Origin: Clavulina sp. PMI_390
Taxonomy: Eukaryota; Basidiomycota; Agaricomycetes; Cantharellales; Hydnaceae
Assembly: GCA_015039315.1 (NCBI GenBank)
Contig: WIDE01000028.1
Span: 202,676-266,675 of the forward strand
Reading direction: 5' to 3'
Length of the DNA stretch: 64,000 bases
The notes below the pieces were generated by a model, which saw only the letters and a list, made by a program, of their open reading frames with translations, had not been told where the DNA came from and made no database searches. Shown here one piece after another: positions 11,470-21,942 of the stretch (position 1 is the first letter of the stretch; each line of letters starts with the position of its first letter). The position numbers were made by a program, and so were the translations under genes.

Positions 11470-12316
11470 GGGGGATTTTCTGGGTGGTACTGCTATATTC
11501 GGTTCTATTCTTCCTGTTATGACACTCGCTTTACCAGATAAAATGATTAATTGCGGGAGCCATGGTCAAGGCGAGGGAGTTGGAGGTGGGGTGTTTGGAG
11601 AAAGAAGAGTTTTGGTGCTAGAAGTTTTCTGCCGGAGTGTCAATGCAGCCCGTTAGCAGGTGTTTTGTGCAGCAAATTATCTCCCCAATGAGAGTAAACC
11701 TGTCAATTCGGTCATGCGAGGGTTGATGCGCAAAGTGGGTGGTATGTCAAGGAATCAGCACAACAATAATACTACATATGACGATCTCTGTTTTTCTCGT
11801 TGGCTAAGAGCGGGAAAAGAAGTAGTTAGCAGCGCAAAAAGGACAGGATAAGTGGTGCAAGGGACGCACGATTGTACTGAAGAAGCTTCTCGATGAGGTC
11901 GACGTGAGTCAACACCATTCGTCGGCAACAGTATCGTTTGAGGCCAAGTTTTGTGAGCGCATCTCTATTCAAGAGCAAATCTCTGTTATTCATCGCGTTA
12001 TCCTTGATCTGGCACTGACTAACCCATCGGGAGTACCTTCCTCTAAAAGTTTAAGGTACTCATCCCATTTGTCACCGACAACTTTGCCGCATGAAAAGCA
12101 CCTAATGGGGATAATCTAGAGACAACCGAGTTTCAATATTCACTGTATATTACGCGTAAAGGTGGACAGAACAGACCATCCCGGATGGAGGTCAGAACTC
12201 GGAGTGGCCGCAATGAATGAGATGAACTTCGGCTCGCCCGGCAAACACCGTCTCTAAGTCGCACGACCCCAACGCGTCTCTCTCTGCACAGCTGGATTTC
12301 TGCACCACGTTGTAAG
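11470..12316. other. Intergenic region with no supported gene
   Basis: About 850 bp between the VPS16 stop and the UBX-protein start. It holds the VPS16 3' UTR and the next promoter. Short open frames on both strands lack family signatures and codon periodicity. No repeat or RNA gene is recognised. Confidence 0.45.
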
Positions 12317-14227
12317 ATGTCTGACTTGACTTCAGCCCAACAAGCTGCGCTCGAGGAGCTCCAGCAGATTACTGCTGCGGAAGATCCGGAACGCGAAATT
12401 GCTGTCTTGCGTTCGGTGAACTGGAACGTCGAGGTGCGTGTCACGTATCGCGTGGATTCAGAGAGGCATGGAACACCCAACCAGAATTAACATTAATCCC
12501 TACGTCTCTTCCCATCGTCCTGTTCAACCACAATAGAAAGCAGCGCAAGCATTCTTCGAGGATGATACTAGCAATGCCGAATCCCGTGCTGGACCATCGA
12601 CCGCACAGCCGACCTCGAGTTCATCCCGGACTGTCGAACAAATGACTATCGACGACATTGACCAGGATGGCCCCGCACCTTCCAGCTCGCTTTCCAGACG
12701 TTCAGCACGACGTGGTGTTGCTCCCGCCTACCCCACTCGCGGTGGTGGGCCAGGGGCTTGGAACCTCATGACAATTCTCTCGTTCCCATTCTCCCTTGTT
12801 GGTGGCCTGTTAAGATTCATTTTCAGAATCCTTCGATTCCCCTTTATTGGTCCTGGTCCCTCACTGCGCCCCGGTCTTCGTGGGACCGCCACCCTCTTTG
12901 GGCCACCAACCTCCCCTGAGGATGCAGCCACGGCCGCCGAGCGCTTCGTGCGTGAGCTCGAAGATGAGACCGGCGGAATGACTGTGTCCCATGCGGCTGC
13001 AAGTGGTGATGAGAAGGCTGCCTTGTCAGGTTCAGGCAAAGCTACCGACTCTACAACACGGTTGCCAGACTTCTTCATTGGGTCATACGAACAGGCTCTC
13101 AAGGCCGCAGAGACTGAGCTCAAGGTCCTTTGTGTGATACTTCTTACCAATGAGCATGATGACGTGCCGGAATTCCGAGGGTGAGTTAGTTGTTCGCATG
13201 TGATAATGATCAATTATATCGAAGGCTGACCTTTTCATTCACATAGAAATGTGCTGCCTGATCCCGACTTCGTCAAAGTTCTTACAAACAACGACTTCAT
13301 TGTCTATGCTGGAGACATTCGTACTCGCGATGCCTATCAAAGTAAGCTAGTTATTCCTGAACTAGCCCCTAGCTTGCTAACAGTTTAATGTCTCCAGCCT
13401 CGCTCAGACTTGGTGCGACAACTTACCCCTTCGTGGCATTTGTGTCCTTGCACCCAGTGCCACAAAATATGGCCAACTCAGCTTCAAACCGCACCCCAAA
13501 GCTCACTGTCCTCTCCCGTCACGAGGGACTGGCCAAGACGACCGCCCCCACTCTTACCACTTACATTTCTGCCACCCTCTTACCTCGTGTTACTCCACTA
13601 CTTACTCGCTTGCGCACGGAGCGCTGGGAACGTGCACAGGAACGCAAATTGCGAGAGGAGCAGGATCGCGCATTTGCCGAGGCTGCAGCCCGAGACCGCG
13701 AGCGTACCCTGAAGAAGCAGGCCGAAGAGCGCGCAGCTGCTGAGGCCGCTAGGAAGGCTGAGGAGGAGCGACTAGCTAAGGCGACGACGAAGGCTAACGC
13801 TGCTGCTTGGAGGCGGTATGCACGACGAGCATTGCTGGTCCCTGAAGCGAAAGATGGCGTCAGGATTGGTGTGAGGATGCCAGATGGGAAGAGGATACTG
13901 AGGACGTTTGACAGGGCCAACTCGACTGTCGATGTCTACATCTTTGTCGAGACGCTCTTTATCCCTGCCTCGGAAGATCCGTCGTCAGACCCAACGACCC
14001 CACCGCCTGGCTTTACCACTGACGCGTGCGCTCAGCATGAGTGGGCCTTTGGTCTCGTCACCTCCTTCCCTCGGAAAGAGATTTTGCCATCAAAGGAAAC
14101 TCTGCTCGGTGATATTCCGGAATTCAAGGGTGGGGCCAACCTTGCACTGGAGATGAAGGAGAGCATAGATGCTGACGAGGACAATGATGAGGATGAGGAC
14201 GACGAAGATGCGGATGATGATGAGTAG
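12317..14227 (+). CDS. FAF2: UBA-UAS-UBX protein of the FAF2/UBXD8 (yeast Ubx2, fission yeast Ucp10) type
   Basis: Adaptor that recruits the p97/Cdc48 ATPase to the ER membrane or lipid droplets for ERAD and lipid regulation (family knowledge). The N-terminus is UBA-like (LEELQQITAAEDPER, VLRSVNWNVE). A polar linker leads to a hydrophobic hairpin (ILSFPFSLVGGLLRFIFRI) that would insert in one leaflet. Next is a UAS thioredoxin-like region (LKVLCVILLTNEHDD, NNDFIVYAGDIRTRDAY), then a long Glu/Arg/Ala coiled coil. The C-terminal UBX fold includes IGVRMPDGKRILRTF and the p97-binding FPR loop within TSFPRKEILP. The protein ends in a run of Asp/Glu residues. At least four introns separate these parts. 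Domain order matches the family exactly, and all key segments are present. Confidence 0.88.
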
Positions 14228-14551
14228 GAATCTATAGGAATATCTGTATCTTACTACATGATGATGTACTCGTTCTAATATGAAGCCAACAGTGTTATTT
14301 TGGAACTCTGGAGCGATGTGCCATGTTGGTCAACCTCTGCGATAGTCCAAACCTTTGGATGGGCAATGGAGAATGCAGCGACCGACCAACGCATATAAGA
14401 GTGAGCTCTCGTCGGGGGAGGTTTGAGCACTTGTAATACAGGTGCTGGAGAGGATGGGTATCACGTATCGACGTCATTGATAGCTGCTTATTTCAATGGA
14501 GGATGCCGGTGAGAAATCGATACACGAAGCATAGAAGGAGCTCACTTGCCT
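14228..14551. other. Short convergent intergenic region (3' ends of the UBX gene and MED8)
   Basis: About 320 bp between two facing stop codons, expected to contain both 3' UTRs. No feature beyond AT-rich stretches is seen. Confidence 0.4.
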
Positions 14552-15311
14552 TTAGCCTGCGACCATCTCCATATCATCATCACTTCCGTCATCATCGTGA
14601 TCAACTACAACCCTTTGGGAGACGGATGCGCCAATACTTTCCTGCGATGGCCCACCCAAAGCTGTCCCAGCATCGTCTTGGGCTTCATCATCTTCCTCTA
14701 GATCTTCTTCACGTTTCGTCCAATTATATTGAGATGCAATGTCCTCAATAATCGACACAGCAGCCGAGACACGAGAGTCATGCTCGTCGATGAGGGAGTT
14801 CATGCGGGGATTCACGGCCTCGTCCGCCATGTTTTCGAGCTGAAGACGATCGTTGATTCGCGCAACAGCAATTTCGTCAGCCTCACGAACCGAAGGCTCG
14901 CGCATAGTCCCAGTTAGGGCGTTGAAACCGTTTTGTGGTTCTCCCGGCGCGAAGGGTTCTGCTGGAACGATGGCCACATCCCGGAGAGAGTTGAAGCGTA
15001 GGAATCCAGCAGCATCGGGAGAAGCAAAGCCACGTTCTAGGGTGTGCTGAAGACCCTGAAGCTTCCTCGACATCACGTCGTACTTGTCAAGGATTTCAGG
15101 CCTTTAGATGATAGTAGAGTCATGGTGAGAGTGTTCATACGTTCAGCGGATGGGCGAATCAAGCCCATACATACCATGGTGCCATTTCAGGAACTCCGCC
15201 ATTGTTAATAGTTTGCTGAAGCACAAAGAGTGTTTGGAGTGCCTCTTCTGTACCAGCTTTGATAGTGCTCAGTGACGATCGGAGCGCAGGGTCTAGTGGC
15301 GGGGCCACCAT
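14552..15311 (-). CDS. MED8: Mediator complex subunit 8-like protein
   Basis: Probable Mediator head-module subunit; in the family Med8 bridges Med18/Med20 and contacts TBP. Two exons. Exon 1 starts at the ATG at 15311 (MVAPPLDPALRSSL) and has the amphipathic helix IKAGTEEALQTLFVLQQT followed by PEMAPW. A GTATGT donor near 15175 and an AAAG acceptor near 15102 restore W-PEILDKYDV and then MSRKLQGLQHTLERGF. The helix, then P-x-W-P-x-(I/L)-L-x-K-Y and a second helix, is the Med8 pattern. The C-terminus is acidic (EEDLEEDDEAQDD, DHDDDGSDDD). The assignment rests on short N-terminal motifs, since Med8 is poorly conserved. It is divergent from the HMG-box gene, with only about 66 bp between start codons. 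Confidence 0.65.
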
Positions 15312-15377
15312 TGACTTTGGACCTTGGCGGATGTTGCCGTTCGCGTCTGTCCAAACAACTACTGACAACTTGAAGCT

Positions 15378-16671
15378 ATGCTCACTCTTCTGGCCAGAAC
15401 GTTCGCTAGACGCGCAGTGCCAGCCAATTTCGGCTCCCAGAGGGCTCATTTGGCTCTTAGGACGCTGTCTACGTGCCGTACTCTCTTCTTCCCTCCCCCG
15501 GCCAAGTCCAGTTGCGTATCGCGTGCCGTCGCGACCAGCAACCTCTCCTCGTCTGACCCATAATTTTCTATCTTTCAGGCTCCGCCGAGTCTTCCAAAGC
15601 TTCGAGCTCTAAGAAGGTAGCTTCTACCAAGCCAAAATCAAAGTCGGCTGGCACCAAAGCCAAGCCTGCTGCAAAGAAGCCGGCCAAGAAGGCTGGTCAG
15701 TGTCCCCCTTCCAATAGGTTGAGCATACCCAATCTGACCGATCTTCTTGGCAGCTCCAAAGAAGAAAAAGCCAGCTAAGCGGGCTGCCAAGCCAAAGGTG
15801 GTCAAGAAGAGTAAGTCACAGAGCCACTACTTCTGAACATATGGCTGACGATCATCCCAATTAATTACACTAGCTCCCTTGCGTGCGTGCTACCACTCCT
15901 TCCTAATCTCATATTGTTTCTTTATCGTCTCTAACGTTGGTGAAAATAACCCCGTCCTCAGAATTCCCCCCTCCTCCGAAACGTCCCGGTGCTGCTTTCT
16001 TTGCCTTCTTGAAGGACCAGTCCGGCAAGATCGACTCCAAGGACATTCTTGTCAATGCCAGGGCATCAGCTGACAAATGGAATGCCATGTCTACCTACGA
16101 ACAACAGGTAAGTTTGCTTTACTCACGCTTTGTAACATGGCTGCCACTTTCTCTGACGATACAAAACATCTATGTTTTCGAAATAGCCATACAGGCTGCG
16201 CGCCGCTGAAGAGCTAGAAGCTTACAGGAAAGATTTTGCTGCGTGGAAGGCCAGCCTGACCAGTGCTGAATTGCGTCAATATACGGCTCAGCGTCGTCGT
16301 CGCCTCGCACCACGCCGTAAGGACGTGGATACGAACGAGAAAGTCAAGAGGCCCGCGAGCCCGTATATGCTCTACGTCGCTGAGACATTCAAGGACGTTA
16401 GAGCTCAGCGCCCCGATGTCAGCGTGCCTGAGGTGATGACAATTGTTGCGCAGAACTGGAAGGGTTTGGCAGAGTCTGAGAAGGCTGTAAGTAATTGGTT
16501 TCTGGCGCTGTTGACTTTAGTTGCTCACTTTATTCGTCTTCTCAGGTGTACGCTGCGAAATATGCTGAGCAGATGCCAGCGTACTTGGAGCGTCTCGAGA
16601 AACTCAAGGAGGCTCGCCGCTCACGGTTCAAGACGCACCGGCCCGACGTCATCTTCCCTGGGGAGCAATAA
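15378..16671 (+). CDS. Mitochondrial two-HMG-box DNA-packaging protein (Abf2/TFAM-like)
   Basis: Likely coats and maintains mitochondrial DNA. The N-terminus (MLTLLARTFARRAVPANF, then QRAHLALRTLSTCR) is an Arg-rich amphipathic presequence without acidic residues. A Lys/Ala/Ser-rich linker follows (KSAGTKAKPAAKKPAKK). HMG box 1 starts at PPPPKRPGAAFFAFLKDQ, and box 2 starts at VKRPASPYMLYVAETFKDV and includes MTIVAQNWKGLAESEKA. It ends THRPDVIFPGEQ at 16671. About six introns are needed. One exon is only 9 nt long (15874-15882), encoding most of TPLQ, and is required to keep the frame between the basic linker and box 1. A nuclear HMG protein is the alternative, but the presequence and two-box layout favour mitochondria. 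Confidence 0.8.
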
Positions 16672-17073
16672 GAAATCGGAATTTGAGACGATGTGGAAAT
16701 TTGGCGCCATCCTGATTACCATCCATCGCCCTCTGTTTACATTATTATGTCTTCGTTGTGATTTCTCGTACATTAGTACATTAGGTTTCTCGCTTAACTG
16801 TCCGATGTTTGGTCTGCATAGCTCGTATCTTGCTTTGTAGTCTCTTACAGGAATGAATGGCTCCTTGCTATCGAACCTCTACATGACCTGGCATACTCAT
16901 TGTAGGAAGCTTAAATGAGCTGATCCATAAACCAATAACAGATCAATCCTTGAAATCTCTATGTGGATTTGATCCAAGACTACAGAAAACAGTAATAAGC
17001 GGGGGTTTATACAAAAAAGCCGGGTTCATCAGCATAGCACGACTACAGAGAGAACAGCTTTGTTGGTTGCAGA
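16672..17073. other. Convergent intergenic region
   Basis: About 400 bp between the stop codons of the HMG-box gene and RKI1. It should contain both 3' UTRs; nothing else is supported. Confidence 0.4.
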
Positions 17074-18581
17074 CTAAGCAGTGGGAATAGCCGTCTCATC
17101 AATGTGCTTGTTAGCTTCAACATTTTCAGAGGCGATCGTGTGGGGCTGCTGCTCGCTCAACGGGCTGGGACTGTGACCCAACTGTTTGGATGGTGAGTCG
17201 GTCGGCATGGGAGTGTCGATTGAGATAGTCTTCCCATCAGCGAGTCGGACGGTGACAGATCCATCCTATTAGGCGAGCAGCAGTCAGTTAGTAAATTTGC
17301 GCATCTGAAAATCAGAACGGATGTGTTTATACACACATTTTCGCCAAAATAGGCTGCACGGGCCATGTGAATGAAGAGACCAACTTCAACGACACCAGTC
17401 AGCATCTTTATCCGAGTGAGCAACTAATGCATAGAGTCAATGTCAGAATATCAGCCTATGACTCTATCAGTTTTTGAGATGAGTCACTAACCTCAAGGGG
17501 TTGTGCCATATATTCTGGGCCGAACGGGGCATCAATAATGAAGTTGCCGTTGTCACTGACAACTGGGCCAGCCTTGGCCACAGCCATCCGTAGTTTAGCG
17601 TCAGGAGACCCAAGGCGGTGAAGGTTCTGCAGCAACTTGGCATAGGCAAAAGGAGCAACTTCAATGGGGACCCCTTGCTTCCACTATGGCAAGGCCGTCA
17701 ACTTAGTGTTTCCAAGTTCATGTTGCAGAGGAGCTCACGTTGGTGCCTAGGAGGCTGCTCTTTTTCCGGGAGTCAGCAACGAGGATGAAGCTACATGATA
17801 GGGGAGAATGTTCGGGCTATTACTCAGTTGGGAAGTTGGGCCGACCGAGGTCATGACGCACGTTGTAGCTGCTTCGGCAAGAACTTTTTCTCTGAGGTGG
17901 CATCCTCCGCCTCCCTTGATGCAGTTGAGCTGTTCATCGACTCTTAACATTGACAGGATCTCGTATTAGAGTTTAGCCGTGCGACTGCTAGGAACGAGCT
18001 TACTCGTCTGCACCATCGATGGTCACATCAATGGAAGGGTACTGGTCAACATCGCCCAGCGTGAGTCCGCCTTTGACGATGAGTTCTTTTGACTGGAAGC
18101 CTAATTTCGTCCAGGAAACTGGGCTCAGAGTTGCACAAACCACAATAATCGTGATGAAATATACCAGTAGGAATGAACACCCGATCCTTATTGAGGGCTG
18201 CCCCTTGTGCGATGATCCTCTCCACGACGTAGGGCACAGTGGACCCTAGAATCCTTTAGTACACTTGTTATACTGGTTACGCTCGAAAGCTCATTCACCA
18301 GATCCGATGCCAATAACCTAGAATTTGAGCGGTCTCTCTTCAGAACAGCGTAGGAAACGTGTAGGAAGTTATATGCGCACTTTGTGCTCAGGCAGGATAT
18401 GCCTATCGACCGCAGTCCAAGCTGCCAGTTGCTTTGCGCCTTCAACGCCAGACAATTTGGGAGTAGCCTGGGTCATGCTGATAGAACTAGCAGGCACAGC
18501 GGAGCTTGATACGGTACGACTCGGGGTAATGAAGGGCGCGTTAATGCTATTGTCGAGGTTAAGAACTGCTGGAGAAGGCAT
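17074..18581 (-). CDS. RKI1: Ribose-5-phosphate isomerase
   Basis: Interconverts ribose-5-phosphate and ribulose-5-phosphate in the non-oxidative pentose phosphate pathway (cytosol). RpiA-type motifs occur in order: GSGSTVPYVVERI (phosphate-binding loop), the ligand region VTIDGADEVD, the KGGGGCHLREK loop with catalytic residues, LVADSRKKS-like sequence, DNGNFIIDAPFG, and the C-terminal MLTGVVEVGLFI. Six or so short introns separate them. The reading starts at the ATG at 18581 (MPSPAVLNLDNSI). A second methionine, MTQATPKLSGVEGAK, begins the conserved enzyme, so the first 35 residues may be an extension. Beyond the conserved core there is an unusual hydrophilic tail of about 50 residues after GSVTVRLADGK, ending at 17074. 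Divergent from NDUFA2 with about 300 bp between starts. Confidence 0.88.
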
Positions 18582-18882
18582 GATGGTCCTAGTGGTGGAG
18601 TAGTAACGGTAGTTGTTGCAACTGGATCTCGATCGGAGCGACGGGCCACAACGGATTGTAGAAAGTGTTCGGAGGGCTGATGATCGCAGTAGACCCGCGG
18701 GCAGCTGGAAAGGAATCTTGTATATATTTGGGGTCTAACAACCCAAAATGTACTTGTGTCCCAGTAGCAGGCGAGACGGGTCGAAACGGAGGATTGGGGA
18801 AGGAGTGGCAACACACGAACAAACAGCCGTCGGTGACAACAACCAGCTAGCCAGCCATCCATACCTCGCTGCCTCTCTAACG
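18582..18882. promoter_or_regulatory. Bidirectional promoter interval, RKI1 and NDUFA2
   Basis: The start codons of the two divergent genes are 301 bp apart, so this interval must carry both promoters. No convincing TATA box is positioned for NDUFA2, as is common for housekeeping genes. Confidence 0.5.
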
Positions 18883-19308
18883 ATGAGTTTGTTCTCAAAA
18901 GCCCTGTCCCCAGCTGTTCGCGAAATTCGCATTCTGTGCTGCCAAACCTCTCCCGCCTCTGCTGGTACCCGGTACATAATTCTTTAGTCAACCTATCGCA
19001 TCACAAAACCTTTGCCGACTCAAAATATGTTCTCATCCCTGGTGTATCTAGGGAATTCATCCAATCTGCCTACCCGGCTCTGAAGAAGAGCAATCCCGAT
19101 CTGCCTGTCCTTATTCGGGAAGCCAAAGGCACCCCAGCACGAGTGTTTGCGCGTTTTGGTGCGTCAACCAATTCCCACAACTTTTAGTACTTGTAGTCTG
19201 ACCTATAGCTTACACCAATCAATAGAACGCGGTGTGGAGAAGCACGTTGAACTTGATGGCCTAAATGCTACTGATGTACAGTCGAAAGTGTCCACATTAC
19301 TATCATAG
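18883..19308 (+). CDS. NDUFA2: NADH:ubiquinone oxidoreductase subunit NDUFA2 (B8, 10.5 kDa)
   Basis: Small thioredoxin-fold accessory subunit of the matrix arm of mitochondrial complex I. Three exons: MSLFSKALSPAVREIRIL with CCQTSPASAGTR, then EFIQSAYPALKKSNPDLPVL with IREAKGTPARVFARF, then ERGVEKHVELDGLN to the stop at 19308. The GTR-x-F-I-x-x-x-Y-x-x-L-K-x-x-N-P-x-x-P-(I/V)-L-(I/V)-RE pattern and RVFARFE-x-G-x-E are diagnostic. The two cysteines CC at residues 19-20 lie where the family often has a conserved Cys pair partner. At about 95 aa the length is normal. It has a 38-bp gap to the convergent TFB5 stop. Confidence 0.9.
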
Positions 19309-19346
19309 AGAGTTTGGAGACCTCCGTCCCCTCAAAGACGCATATT

Positions 19347-19781
19347 CTATTCTCGTCCCTTGGAAGTTGCTATCAAGGCGTCCGCGCTGTACGTATTCTT
19401 CTCAAGCTTTGGAAACATAGTCCAGAATGAATACCCAAACCAATGCGTAAGATGCCGCCACAACTTACTTGTTCCTCGAGGGCCTTCAGCGCCGAGTCGA
19501 CGGCACTCGCTTGAATGACAAGATGTGTGGAATCCAGGTCTCGAACGATGAACTGGTTCGGGGCCTGGGTGTCTATCCACTTGAGAATTTGCTTGACGGC
19601 AGGGTCACCACTTGAGTAGAGCGAGATGTCATTGCGTTGAGTCCTTGTCGTGAGTAGGTATCCCTACAGTAGCTTACCATGACACCAGCACGCCTTTTAG
19701 ATACCATTTAGCACGTTTAGTAAAGAGATTACCGTACAAGTCTAGTAAAATGCTTTGCAACCTACCTTTGAGAGCCTTCAT
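19347..19781 (-). CDS. TFB5: TFIIH subunit Tfb5 (TTDA/GTF2H5)
   Basis: Small TFIIH core subunit that binds Tfb2/p52 and is needed for nucleotide excision repair and transcription. Four exons give about 77 aa, the usual Tfb5 size: MKALKG, then a 16-nt exon (19678-19693) coding GVLVSC, then GDPAVKQILKWIDTQAPN followed by FIVRDLDSTHLVIQ, then LEKNTYSADALIA to the stop at 19347. The K-G-V-L-V-x-C-D-P-x-(V/I)-K-Q-I-(L/I) start and the D-L-D-x-T-H-L motif are the family signature; here a Gly is inserted before DP. Because no single exon exceeds about 140 nt, open-frame scans miss this gene. All splice junctions are GT-AG. Confidence 0.88.
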
Positions 19782-19890
19782 GACCGGAAGCGGCAAGTGA
19801 GAGGAGCACGTGACCTCTTTCTTCCCTTCAACGCGAGGTTTGACCCCTTCCCTCTGTTCTACCCCTCGAGGTACAGTATCAGTATCGAAA

Positions 19891-21346
19891 ATGGCCGAGA
19901 AATCAGAAAGGGATGATCAAGGTCTCTTTGAGACCCGGAATCGACTGCCTACGTTCGATGAGGTTTGTTCCTGGGTGGTGAAACTTTGGAATGTTGGCCA
20001 GGGTGATTGACGCGCCGAATTCGCCTTCACAACAGGTTCTATTCCGCAAGACACGACCGCCAGTTGATCTATTTATGTTCTAGTGAGCTATTTCTCACCT
20101 GTTTCTGCCTTGTTCGTGCCCTTTCTGACGGCCCTGTGTCAATCACTTAGCCTTTTCCTCCAACGCGAAGGAGCAGAGGATGTGCTCGACTTTTGGCTCG
20201 ATGTACAGCAGCACGAGAATCTCTGCCGAGCTTATTTTAAAGATGTACGCAAGAGTGGTCGGACTATTCGTGAAGACTGGCCTCAGTACTGGGAGTATGC
20301 CCGCCGGCGAGGATCCATATACGGCCAAGTTGTGCTTCCTCCTACCTCAGCTACTCCCACTACCATGGCTGGTGAAAAGCGCAATACTGCGAGCACGAAT
20401 GATATGGAGAAGATTAGTGGCCAGTACGATCGCTCTGGCTCAATGACCCCATCCATGGCCGCTCGCAAACAAGCCACCTCGCCTCCACCCCAAGCCCAAT
20501 CTGAGAAGGGTCACGTCACTCTCGCGGAGCCCAACCCTCCTCCCGGTGCTGGTGGCCGTACTACGCCCTTCTCGACGCGTCGTCTGAGTGCTGTTTTGTC
20601 TCGGCGAGCATCGAGAGCACCCACTGTGATCCCTCGAGATTCTGCCATCACTCGCACGGACCTCATCGCTTCTGCTGAGCGTATCTACTACCGCTACATG
20701 ACCCCTGGCAGCGAGAAAGAGATCTACCTCCCTCCTTCTCTGCGCATCCACGAGTTCCCCCTCTCTGCTCAGCAGCTGCCAAGCACATCGCATCCCGAGT
20801 ACGAGATTGAGGCAGCAGCATTGGCACAAGTCCCTGATATGTTCCACGCACAAAAGGAATATATCTTCCATGCTATGGAGCAGGATGCATATCCGAGATT
20901 CCTTCGTGCCAAGGCATTTGGTAATCTGACACCCGTCAGTGCACTCGTGCGACTCTGCGTTGGCCTGCTTGTCCTCTGGGCAGGTCTTGCAGCAGCATTC
21001 TCTCTAGTGTTCCTCGATGTGCAGCCCAAGTCGAAGCGTTTCTTCGTACGTCCCCAATTGACTGAAAGTATTCTATCACCATACCAACTGACTTTATGTC
21101 CTATTTCAGCTCTTCATTCCATTCGCCATCGCCCTCCTCTGTCTCATCTCGCACCAATACGAGCTCGACCCCATTCTCGTCTTCCTTGGGCGCAGCGAGA
21201 CAACTCCCTTCAGGACATTGAAGATCCGAGAACCATATGTGCACAAGCTCCTGATGGGGCGAGCCCTTTTCGTCATGTTCCTCGTGGCGGTCGGCGTTGT
21301 CGCTTTGACAATGCTGTTCTGGGCTGTCCCTGGACACAGGCTATAA
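19891..21346 (+). CDS. RAX1: Rax1-like RGS-domain membrane protein
   Basis: Predicted integral membrane protein with an RGS fold; in yeast Rax1 marks bud sites with Rax2. The start MAEKSERDDQGLFETR leads into RNRLPTFDEV and, after two introns, FLQREGAEDVLDFWLDVQ and HENLCRAYFKD, the RGS core. A long Pro/Ser-rich insertion follows (TSPPPQAQSEKG, TRRLSAVLSRRASRAP). The second part of RGS is ERIYYRYMTPGSEKEIYLP and YIFHAMEQDAYPRFLRAKAF. Three transmembrane helices close the protein (LVRLCVGLLVLWAGLAAAF; FIPFAIALLCLISHQYE; ALFVMFLVAVGVVALTMLFW), ending GHRL at 21346. Split RGS plus C-terminal helices is the Rax1 layout. Confidence 0.82.
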
Positions 21347-21942
21347 CTTTGCGCATGCCGTTATAGCTTGGGATCTCTCTTCGTATGGCGGATTACTGGT
21401 TGTACATTCTCTGCGTTCTCGTGTTCTATGTGGAATTTGTCTCTGCGTTTGTTATAGATACCCTTCTTATTATCTTCCCCCCGGCCTTGGCTTTCTCATC
21501 CCCTCTCAACTTGCGTCGGTTATTATATCAACCCTAATGTTTCTGTGGCCTTTTTGCTTGGATGATCTTCTCGATCTCTCCTTGCAATAGCCTAACCTAC
21601 CTCAGCAATCGAGCTGCCTACACTCCTTCGTCTGGTTCCTCTTTCCTTATTTGTGTTTTCCCTGATTCCCTTGCCCTGATACTGTCTCTAGCGAGTAAAT
21701 TTCAGGGTAGTAGCGTTCATAATGCATGATGTCACGAGAGAGTGATTGATTTTTGTGTGGATCCCAGCCCAACTAGGCTATAATACCTTGACTCTCCTGT
21801 CCGGTCAATAAGAGGATGCGTTCTTGAGTGCATTCTTTGCTCGTCACCCAGCGGATTCTCCAACGAGAAAGACGAATGGCGTTCATGACAGGTTTCGCTG
21901 TCGCAATATGACTGGATGAAGCTTTATTTTCCCGGAGAATGA
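21347..21942. other. Convergent intergenic region
   Basis: About 600 bp of pyrimidine-rich sequence after the RAX1-like stop and before the PI-PLC stop. Probably both 3' UTRs; no gene or RNA is recognised. Confidence 0.4.
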
